Shown: positions 62,901 through 64,000 of the stretch, one piece after another | Numbering within the stretch: the first letter of the stretch is position 1 | Layout of the letters: each line of letters starts with the position of its first letter | NCBI GenBank assembly: GCA_963971575.1 | Contig: OZ020622.1 | Span: 36,672,301 to 36,736,300, forward strand | Direction: 5' to 3' | Length of the DNA stretch: 64,000 nt | Source: Liopterus haemorrhoidalis | Lineage: Eukaryota; Arthropoda; Insecta; Coleoptera; Dytiscidae | Position numbers and translations under genes: made by a program | Notes under the pieces: generated by a model | The model's database searches: none | What the model was told of the DNA's origin: nothing | Seen by the model: only the letters and a program-made list of their open reading frames with translations

Positions 62901-64000
62901 TTAAGGCCACGTCTTTCCACCTTCAGATAAAGTTCCAGGTAACTATCTGACAGATAAGGTTATTTGTAACTTCATCTGCTGAGTAAATGTCATCCCTTCT
63001 TTCTATACAAATGTATCTATCGGATAGTTATCTAACGGATAATGAGACTGACGTATTGGATTCACTGACTGGTATTGACATTTACTCAGCAGATGAAGTT
63101 ACAAAAATTACTCTTAAATATATTTTTTTCAAAAATTTTGAATTTTTTACTGAAATGGGTCTATAATTATCAACCAAATCCTTATTGCCATCTTTGTGAA
63201 TGGGTATAATTTTTTATTTTTTAAAAAGTTTTGGAAAATACCCGGTAGATACACATTTATTAAATAAGTCACATAAAGTGGGAGTAATACACGGTGCACT
63301 CTATAGATAAATAATTGGAAATACGCAAAAAATCATTTATTCCCTTGATAACTACTTATCCCATTGATAGTCAATTTTATCTATGGTTGGAAATACCGGG
63401 CCTAAATCATTTAAATGTGAATTTAACCGTATAAATACTTAAATTTCATTATAGAAGTACCTATTAATTTAAATACGTTAATACGAGCTAAATGTTGACA
63501 AACACTTAAATTTCAGAATGTATACTTATTAAATACTTATACTTATTTAGATTAGTTTTGAATAAAAATTTTGGAAACGGTAAGGATGAATCTTAATTGC
63601 TATGTTTTGAGAGAAAGGAATGACGCTCCACTCAGGCCAAATCTCATTCTAACTAGTTTGTGCTTTTTCTCTAAATAGCTGCTTGTGGTGGAAACATACG
63701 AAACATTAGCCGCAGTTTCTAATCAGGACTAATCAATGTAACTTACTTGACTGTTAGCCTGTGCTTCATTATGTACACAAAAATCAAAACCAAATATCTT
63801 CCATGCACCCTGTTTATTTATAATAATCGATTCTGGGCAAATATTTTTATGTAGCAACTTAACATCATTATGTAAAAAAGCTAAACCTTCTCCAATTTGT
63901 AGTAGGCCATATTTAATCTCAACTTCAAAAAATTTATAATCATTCAGTTCTGCAGGAATAGGATAGGGCATATTATCAGTCTGTCCTAATGCATTTGCCA
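28370..64000 (-). CDS. SCYL2: SCYL2 (SCY1-like pseudokinase 2), 3' seven exons, partial
   Basis: SCY1-family pseudokinase; in animals SCYL2 binds clathrin and AP-2 and acts in endosome/trans-Golgi traffic (family knowledge). Exons from 5' to 3': 63747-64000 (cut by the edge), 61076-61408, 52839-53141, 49832-50201, 31183-31402, 30898-31110, 28370-29021; all GT-AG and all phases agree. About 780 aa are present. The kinase C-lobe reads IGEGLAFLHNDVKLLHKNIC and GAWKIFGFDFCVH, so the HRD and DFG motifs are altered as expected for a pseudokinase. HEAT-like repeats follow (FDDVGVKTLNYLDSLFQWDN ...), then HKKLGITKE, and a Q/N/S/P-rich tail ending DDIMDLLR. The N-terminal ~100-150 aa lie off the right edge. 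Confidence 0.95.
29070..29220. mobile_element. 151-bp foldback MITE with 9-10-bp TSD
   Basis: TAAAGAAACC at 29060-29069 and again at 29221-29230. Inverted ends of about 50 bp: AGCGGCGGTCGGTGAAACAT (29070) and, reversed, AGTGGCGGTCGGTGAAGCAT. Noticeably GC-rich for this window. Lies in the SCYL2 intron only 39 bp upstream (on the minus strand) of the last-exon acceptor. Confidence 0.85.
29345..30841. mobile_element. family A relative with ~185-bp inverted ends
   Basis: Left arm 29345-29530 and right arm 30655-30841 are inverted copies: AGGATTTTGTAG(A/G)TATG..., then AAAAAACCCTTATAACGTCA, GTCTGTCTGTCTGTACGGTA and GACCCACATATAGGAAAA. The same block forms only the left part of family A, so family A may be a derivative that lost one arm. 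No transposase visible. In SCYL2 intron 29022-30897. Confidence 0.75.
30898..31110 (-). CDS. SCYL2: SCYL2 exon, linker and coiled coil start
   Basis: Acceptor TTAATTTTCAG, donor AG|GTGAGT. Only 72 bp of intron separates it from 31183-31402. Reads TLEVNFAASNS..., NDLFSGLGLDNYL, an APAPAPV run and LSLQEKQR. The DLF and DNYL-type acidic-hydrophobic motifs are plausible adaptor-binding sites (inference). Confidence 0.9.
31183..31402 (-). CDS. SCYL2: SCYL2 exon, end of helical repeats
   Basis: Acceptor ATTTATTTCAG; joins in phase 1 to give GIYKMALEHKKLGITKE. Ends QQERK with donor GTATGT, phase 2. A coiled coil-prone end (VENEHRNKLQQLNSVQQERK). Confidence 0.92.
31455..32160 (+). mobile_element. 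family A element (copy 5), 5' truncated
   Basis: Starts within the family consensus at TTTTGCAAAATAAATTATTT and runs to TAAATACATGCGAAACACTT, lacking the AGGGTTTTG end. Contains a decayed tRNA-like segment at 31725-31795 (near-consensus box A TAGTATCATGG). Confidence 0.7.
31725..31795 (+). ncRNA. decayed tRNA-like segment, family A copy 5
   Basis: Box A-like TAGTATCATGG and B-like GGATTCGCTACC are each one or two bases off consensus. Its GCGTTCTAAT core is shared with the module of copies 2 and 7. Confidence 0.35.
32232..32546. mobile_element. family B MITE plus adjacent family B remnant
   Basis: 32232-32410: GGCTATTCCAAACCTTTAGG-CGGAACTAG to TAGTTCCGTCTAAACATTAG-GAATAGCC, the short form. 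32440-32546: only the right part of a second copy, ending CCATTTAGTTCCGCCTAAAC-CAAA, followed by a G10 tract at about 32552-32561. Confidence 0.65.
32640..33111. mobile_element. PIF/Harbinger-type MITE, 472 bp
   Basis: Target duplication TTA (32637-32639 and 33112-33114). Ends AGTGGGAAACAGAATGCAC and, reversed, AGCCTGGAACAGAATGCAC. Subterminal CG-rich repeats (GCGTTAACGCCGTTCG, ACGCCGCGCTGACGCGG). With one TTA kept, the flanking reverse-transcriptase frame is continuous (CAC AAG TTA CTA TTA). Confidence 0.85.
33182..33707. mobile_element. piggyBac-like MITE at a TTAA site, 526 bp
   Basis: TTAA at 33178-33181 and 33708-33711. Ends AGCGTGTTCTACATTATAC and, reversed, GCGTGTTCTACATTATAC (left has one extra A). 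TTAA duplication is the mark of piggyBac superfamily. Keeping one TTAA restores the reverse-transcriptase frame (TCC TAC TTA ACG AAC). Confidence 0.8.
34227..35279 (+). mobile_element. family A element (copy 6)
   Basis: AGGGTTTTGTAGGTATGACC after a T5 run, to CACATCAA before a T6 run. It splits the reverse transcriptase at YVSIF/YFATFQPH, a T-run in the host gene, so family A targets T-runs. Carries a tRNA-like segment at 34770-34850. Confidence 0.8.
34770..34850 (+). ncRNA. tRNA-like segment in family A copy 6
   Basis: Box A TGGTATAGTGG (34780-34790) and box B GATCGAACCC (34834-34843) both fit consensus; GGGATCGAACCC reads like a tRNA T-arm. The arm before it can form the local stem GATCC/GGATC. 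Sequence unrelated to the modules of copies 1-3 beyond the boxes. Confidence 0.5.
35884..35960. repeat. (AAT)n microsatellite, shared retroelement tail
   Basis: About 25 AAT units. It lies at the 3' end of the minus-strand retroelement 36061-37900 (whose tail reads CAATAAACTTATTATT) and close downstream of the plus-strand one, so the two retroelements meet tail to tail here. Confidence 0.9.
35961..37900 (-). pseudogene. non-LTR retrotransposon reverse transcriptase relic
   Basis: Minus strand, 5'-truncated near 37900. Order: linker (ARVDANSHFIKDSNNFSKST), RT with LAKVIPIFKKG and NLNNYRPISLLPVFSKFFEK (37330-37450), FGFRQGKSTSDAILS, frameshift near 37200, FLDLSKAFDCVPHDLL, GIPQGSILGPLLF, an in-frame TAA near 36978, intact YADD at 36916-36927, then LTLNENKTQKLLI and a long C-terminal domain ending about 36111. 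3' UTR with AATAAA and an (ATT)n tail. Two or three lesions only, so relatively young. CR1/jockey group by motifs. Confidence 0.87.
37901..38331. other. retroelement tail remnant and upstream region of the SINA-like gene
   Basis: 37905-38010 looks like the 3' end of another non-LTR copy on the plus strand (TTGACTTGTGTAAACATTTT, ATGTATTATTATTATTATT), matched by 49755-49819. 38011-38331 is the flank of the SINA-like start codon; no convincing TATA box or other promoter element. Confidence 0.5.
38332..38546 (+). CDS. SINA-like gene exon 1
   Basis: MSHSCGKEHSPQKQNGVNYE to SLKTDA and two bases of Arg. I recognise no domain. Donor GCCAG|GTATTG is acceptable but not optimal. Phase fits exon 2. Confidence 0.65.
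38332..46737 (+). CDS. SINA/SIAH-like zinc-finger protein, two exons, 281 aa
   Basis: Exons 38332-38546 and 46107-46737, joined in phase 2 (DA-R-CVDCGNKI). The second exon carries a SIAH-type zinc finger: CENKGKGC, then AVHQSHFC, CNFCPKR and HVMEDH, followed by a ~110-residue region (LVLYTFIKYQSDQDISFYMT ...) in the place of the SIAH substrate-binding fold. CVDC...CTWC precedes the finger. SIAH proteins are RING E3 ubiquitin ligases; no RING is visible, so ligase activity is doubtful and another exon 1 is possible. Start chosen as the first ATG of an open exon with a proper donor (CCAG|GTATTG). The gene lies inside an SCYL2 intron on the opposite strand. Confidence 0.75.
38577..39365. mobile_element. 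repeat cluster with family C copy 3
   Basis: Begins TCTCTATATATTATATAAAA, a Helitron-like 5' start. 38700-39012 is homologous to 7180-7537 (ACGCACACGG repeats) and 39013-39365 to family C copy 2. It lacks the MITE that sits at 7695-8022 in that copy. Confidence 0.55.
39414..41549. mobile_element. nested DNA elements, outer GGTCTGACTGA ends
   Basis: Outer inverted ends GGTCTGACTGATCGAGT (39414) and ACTCGGTCAGTCAGACC (to about 41549). Inner element 39903-41529 is flanked by AATACTCG (39895-39902, 41530-41537) and has subterminal inverted repeat AGTACAGGAAATGAAGC. Inside the inner element, a ~245-265-bp unit (CCCTTAAAAA, GCATCGATTTG...) is repeated in tandem at about 39950-40210 and 40220-40470. 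No ORF of note. Confidence 0.6.
41936..42719 (+). mobile_element. family A element (copy 7), 3' truncated
   Basis: AGGGTTTTGTATGTATGACC at 41936 to about CTTGCTATAC at 42719, missing the terminal ~150 bp. Decayed tRNA-like segment at 42415-42490. Confidence 0.72.
42415..42490 (+). ncRNA. decayed tRNA-like segment, family A copy 7
   Basis: Box A-like TAGTGTAATGT and B-like AGTTCGCTCC are each one base off consensus. Confidence 0.33.
42720..43784. other. unidentified intronic region
   Basis: Starts CAGGATGTTTGTTTGAAACG-GGGCACCCCG, which looks like an element end. No complementary end, ORF or RNA gene found. Confidence 0.35.
43785..45237. mobile_element. long inverted-repeat element (~310-bp arms)
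   Basis: Arms 43785-44100 and 44915-45237 are reverse complements with scattered changes (GTTGCATCAAGTGG(G)GGTAG ..., CTCGGCAGCCTTCCGGAACA). The middle, 44106-44775, is a direct copy of 40286-41060. ORFs over the arms mirror each other and resemble no family I know. Confidence 0.7.
44220..44775. repeat. ~540-bp direct duplicate of 40526-41060
   Basis: From TTATTGGTTTTTTAAA-CATAGCTC through GGGGTGAGTTTGAAGGGCTC, ATTTCGGAGATATTTTGAAG to GGGGGTTGTTTTCACTGATT. Only a few substitutions between copies 3.7 kb apart. Confidence 0.85.
45412..46097. mobile_element. Mutator-like foldback element on a splice acceptor
   Basis: 9-bp target duplication TTATTTCAG at 45403-45411 and 46098-46106. Both ends are arrays of a ~16-bp subrepeat: AAAATTCATCGCAGGG-type units at 45422-45545 and the reverse complement TGCGATGAATTTTC at 45888-46091. 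Between them a ~62-bp unit (GTTTTTGGACCAAATTAGGT) is repeated three times (about 45628-45779). Long terminal arrays plus 9-bp duplication suggest a foldback Mutator-type element. Confidence 0.8.
46107..46737 (+). CDS. SINA-like gene exon 2
   Basis: Acceptor TTATTTCAG at 46098-46106. Zinc-finger cysteines and histidines all present, no stop until 46735-46737. The acceptor is also the right target-site copy of a Mutator-like element; an identical TTATTTCAG lies at 45403-45411. Confidence 0.8.
46738..47085. other. 3' flank of the SINA-like gene
   Basis: Likely 3' UTR and flank; a GGGCCGGTTTCTGGAACA motif at 46818 resembles the end of the Harbinger element at 54525 but has no partner nearby. Confidence 0.4.
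47086..47669. mobile_element. MITE with TATATATACACAC ends
   Basis: Inverted ends GGTCCGGTGTCGTATATATA-CACAC and, reversed, GGCTCTGGTGCCGTATATAT-ACACAC. Internal repeats GTAGGTAGCTCGCTTCGCTC. Non-coding. Confidence 0.6.
47819..48033. mobile_element. hAT-type MITE, 215 bp, with internal tandem repeats
   Basis: Exact 8-bp duplication GTGTATAT (47811-47818, 48034-48041). Ends TAGGGTGACCAT and ATGGTCATCCTA. Three ~48-bp units ACTTATATTT(G/C)GGAGGTGA-GACCTTTTTTT at about 47878-47990. Confidence 0.85.
48042..48529. other. repeat-derived spacer
   Basis: 48055-48115 matches the CGCTACGTTACA...CAGTCAGACTGCTGCC segment near 41578-41625. 48298-48525 matches the left part of the MITE at 52050-52386 (CTGTCTCATTTTGTAATACG), without a right end. 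Confidence 0.55.
48530..48818. mobile_element. family B MITE, left end missing
   Basis: Ends TTAGTTCCGCTTAACCGTTT-GGAACAG; body as in 25752-26147. The left terminal repeat is absent where it abuts the 48298 repeat. Confidence 0.65.
48821..49606 (-). mobile_element. family D element (copy 2)
   Basis: AATAGGGGATAGGCAT to ATGCGTATCCCCTATT, inverted relative to 14705-15583, about 90 bp shorter. Confidence 0.75.
49607..49831 (+). repeat. non-LTR 3' tail with (ATT)n
   Basis: Ends TTGACTTGTGTAAACAATCT...CACCAATAAAACATTATT-ATTATTATT at about 49800-49819. Same tail type as 37905-38010. It abuts the SCYL2 donor at 49831. Confidence 0.55.
49832..50201 (-). CDS. SCYL2: SCYL2 exon, HEAT-like repeats
   Basis: Acceptor T-run plus TTTTTTAG; the exon begins ILLIFLQKMELLLKL, eight codons before the first ATG-coded Met. 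Ends MGILG with donor G|GTAAGA, phase 1. Contains LDKWLVLDEVLPFLPQIPSR. Confidence 0.94.
50417..51623. mobile_element. nested element with perfect 23-bp inverted ends
   Basis: CTATTCTACTTTAGCAAACC-CAC at 50417 and its exact reverse complement at 51601-51623. Contains the intact family C MITE 51222-51521. The target duplication is unclear. Confidence 0.75.
51222..51521. mobile_element. family C MITE, compact intact copy
   Basis: TAAGCTGTTCACTTTTGTAAG to CTTACAAAAGTGAACCGCTTA, 300 bp, TA-rich flanks. Best reference copy for this family in the window. Confidence 0.8.
51677..51980. repeat. ~100-bp tandem repeat, three units
   Basis: Unit: AACATGTTCCCGAGACACAG-GTCGGTC...GTAGGTAGAACGTCGCTTAG-CCCCGGCTCTTGCATTATAT-GAAC. 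Third unit is altered (ACGTCGCTCAGCTGGCTC). Inside the hAT element. Confidence 0.85.
52050..52386. mobile_element. MITE, CTGTCTCA ends
   Basis: TATCTGTCTCATTTTGTAAT-ACGAAACTA and, reversed, AATCTGTCTCAATTTGTAAT-ACGAAACTA. Left part also at 48298-48525. Internally four TTGACATGTC direct repeats. Confidence 0.75.
52839..53141 (-). CDS. SCYL2: SCYL2 exon, first HEAT-like repeats
   Basis: Acceptor TTAATTTCCAG, donor CAG|GTAGGA, 101 codons, phase 0. Reads IPFFDDVGVKTLNYLDSLFQ, KSQFYKGLPEAL and LKPVMKLQEPIQ, colinear with vertebrate SCYL2. Confidence 0.94.
53394..54165. mobile_element. family G element with transposase-like N-terminus
   Basis: Inverted ends TTAGAGTACATTCAGGATAA-CTTCATGCCAGG and, reversed, TTAGAGTACGTTCAGGATAA-CTTCATGCCAGG. 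On the minus strand 53653-53841 encodes MSIWSQAREIINNVAKFMKN-EAENG, which resembles the first helix of a Tc1/IS630-type insect transposase family; the rest of the protein is absent. Also four AACAAC-AAATTTAACAAAGAAAA tandem units at 53883-53995. Confidence 0.7.
54747..55030 (+). pseudogene. Harbinger Myb/SANT-like protein remnant
   Basis: MNSRTPNFTNTDKNIFLDIF, an intron-like gap, then KYSHITEDKNVIIEQFKKKE and, one frame over, IWYQITDEFNSSCVKRYKK. Layout of the DNA-binding partner protein of Harbinger elements. A further acidic PEPEPEM...NKKKTSKKH tail lies near 55280-55385. Confidence 0.55.
55646..56010 (-). pseudogene. Harbinger DDE nuclease fragments
   Basis: Minus strand: AYVLCPQQKIWNKILQRAKK near 55940-56000, then QVLGAIDYTPIPIQSPG (first catalytic Asp), then a deletion, then THTRVEKNSNRAHVATG and IIYCAVLHNFCIQQHD (C-terminal HARBI1-type signature). 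The second and third acidic residues are lost. Confidence 0.72.
56905..57095 (+). pseudogene. Gypsy-type integrase fragment
   Basis: QGAAENAVRSFKLGLSKALI, then YLNKYMFGYRNTPHSFTGG, and after a frameshift CPSQVMFRRKIKTRLDF: the C-terminal part of a Ty3/Gypsy LTR-retrotransposon integrase core. Only ~60 codons remain; no LTR seen. 57096-57434 downstream holds no recognisable gene. Confidence 0.72.
57435..60905 (+). pseudogene. jockey-type reverse transcriptase interrupted by a Helitron
   Basis: 57435-57790: FLDLAKAFDTVDHTILIKKL, CGVPQGTVISPILFVLYIND, then LIAYA-VLFTEGS, where the catalytic DD of YADD is gone (a clean gap of three codons at about 57710). Frameshift near 57780; then VDNTRYLGVIIDKNLRWNLN, YSLVQFLLSYGLIAWGGAS up to YIMSISIYIK. 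The Helitron 58288-60684 follows and the C-terminus resumes at 60755-60905 (KALSHRVNKSIGQRCFCYHI-PQVFNNF). Dead by loss of the catalytic residues. Confidence 0.85.
58288..60684 (+). mobile_element. non-autonomous Helitron with ~425-bp internal repeats
   Basis: 5' end TCTATATATATAAAATCG following an A; 3' end with hairpin ACCGTAGCGAAGCACGGGT, then ACTCAGCTAG and T, as expected of Helitrons (TC...CTAG, A/T insertion, no target duplication). The interior is five full and one partial copy of a 409-452-bp unit (CTAAGA marker at 58405, 58836, 59245, 59664, 60116, 60530), each with CACCCCTAAAGGGGTAAA palindromes. No Rep/helicase. Confidence 0.85.
60906..61075. other. SCYL2 intron end
   Basis: Plain AT-rich intron sequence between the retroelement relic and the SCYL2 exon 61076-61408. 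Confidence 0.4.
61076..61408 (-). CDS. SCYL2: SCYL2 exon, end of kinase-like domain
   Basis: Acceptor TTTTTCAG, donor AAA|GTAAGT, 111 codons, phase 0. Contains NYMAPEYVL (APE-like motif), ASDIFSLGMVAYTLH and PELRPDAHQFIK. Confidence 0.93.
61602..62008. mobile_element. family B MITE (full copy)
   Basis: CAGGCTATTCCAAACGTTTA-GGCGGAACTA to TAGTTCCGCCTAATCGTTTG-GAATAGCCTA, flanked by TA. A second left end (GCCTGTTCCTTTGGTTTAGG) at 62017 stops at the retroelement. Confidence 0.82.
62065..63290 (-). pseudogene. jockey-type reverse transcriptase relic, internally deleted
   Basis: Minus strand. 63120-63290: LCDLFNKCVSTGYFPKLFKK, IIPIHKDGNKDLVDNYRPIS. The fingers/palm middle is gone (replaced by the hairpin region 62925-63115). 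62572-62910: LISYADDTVLFLKQLSW (catalytic YADD intact), KTKYLGVIIDQHL. After a stop, 62065-62532: YIFKRLAKIMTSSILRLFYF, IKIIYNRPSRYPSELL and HSYNTRSMS, to the C-terminus. Related to the copy at 57435. Confidence 0.85.
62968..63103. repeat. 27-bp perfect inverted repeat
   Basis: GTAACTTCATCTGCTGAGTA-AATGTCA at 62968-62994 and its exact reverse complement at 63077-63103; also GATAACTATC-type repeats at 62937-63042. Lies where the reverse transcriptase has lost its middle, so a small foldback element probably caused or filled the gap. Confidence 0.75.
63406..63746. other. SCYL2 intron, nothing recognised
   Basis: AT-rich, with loosely repeated TAAATACTTA and AAATTTCA words (63425-63545). Donor of the SCYL2 kinase exon at its right end. 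Confidence 0.4.
63747..64000 (-). CDS. SCYL2: SCYL2 exon, kinase C-lobe (5' end off the window)
   Basis: Reads ANALGQTDNMPYPIPAELND then FEVEIKYGLLQIGEGLAFLH. Donor CAA|GTAAGT. The exon is open at base 64000, so it continues to the right. HxN replaces the HRD catalytic loop (LLHKNICPES). Confidence 0.93.

Larger units (their letters stand above)
61478..63402. mobile_element. PIF/Harbinger-type element carrying a retroelement relic
   Basis: Target duplication TAA (61475-61477, 63403-63405); inverted ends GGCCCGGTATTT / AAATACCGGGCC, with TATCAATGG(A/G)ATAA inside both. A family B MITE (61602-62008), a partial family B (from 62017) and a non-LTR reverse transcriptase are nested in it. No Harbinger protein left. 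Confidence 0.78.

Noticed and set aside
1..64000. Bacterial or viral insert, prophage or endosymbiont DNA
   Set aside because: No operon-like ORF runs, no rRNA or Shine-Dalgarno patterns; all long ORFs are eukaryotic transposon or spliced-exon pieces. The Gypsy fragment is too short and lacks LTRs to call an integrated virus.

Overview
The window looks like a TE-saturated, AT-rich insect genome. It has spliced genes with GT-AG introns, an insect-type odorant receptor, and a dense nest of mariner, Tc1, hAT, PIF/Harbinger, Helitron, Mutator-like and non-LTR elements. The odorant receptor sequence and the repeat spectrum fit a beetle best, but the order is an inference and I cannot name a species.

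Three host genes are supported. (1) 6518-19981, + strand: a complete insect odorant receptor, six exons, 397 aa, every intron phase consistent. (2) 28370 to the right edge, - strand: the C-terminal ~780 aa of SCYL2 (SCY1-like pseudokinase 2), seven exons; the N-terminal ~100-150 aa lie beyond base 64000. (3) 38332-46737, + strand: a two-exon SINA/SIAH-like zinc-finger protein (281 aa), lying antisense inside the 18.4-kb SCYL2 intron 31403-49831. The receptor and SCYL2 are convergent. I see no functional link among the three.

Layout. 1-6406: a broken mariner, then a second mariner with perfect 23-bp inverted ends that has taken up a hAT, a ribozyme-bearing inverted repeat, a retroelement piece and a Harbinger relic. 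6518-19981: the receptor, whose introns hold three hAT-type elements, MITEs and two copies of a recurrent repeat called family A here. 20066-28267: hAT, Tc1 and mariner relics and MITEs. 28370-64000: SCYL2 and its TE-filled introns, including four non-LTR reverse-transcriptase relics, a Helitron with ~425-bp internal repeats, two Harbinger-type elements and a Mutator-like foldback element sitting on the splice acceptor of the SINA-like gene.

The most interesting signals are: two identical hammerhead-ribozyme-like motifs in ~340-bp inverted repeats (2927-2972 and 3756-3801); family A, which carries a different tRNA-like sequence at the same internal place in each copy, some with good pol III A and B boxes; the splice acceptor duplicated as a 9-bp target site (45403-45411 and 46098-46106); and a reverse-transcriptase frame that becomes continuous when two MITEs and their target-site duplications are removed on paper (32590-34133). 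Many insertions show exact target-site duplications, so the order of nesting can be read directly.
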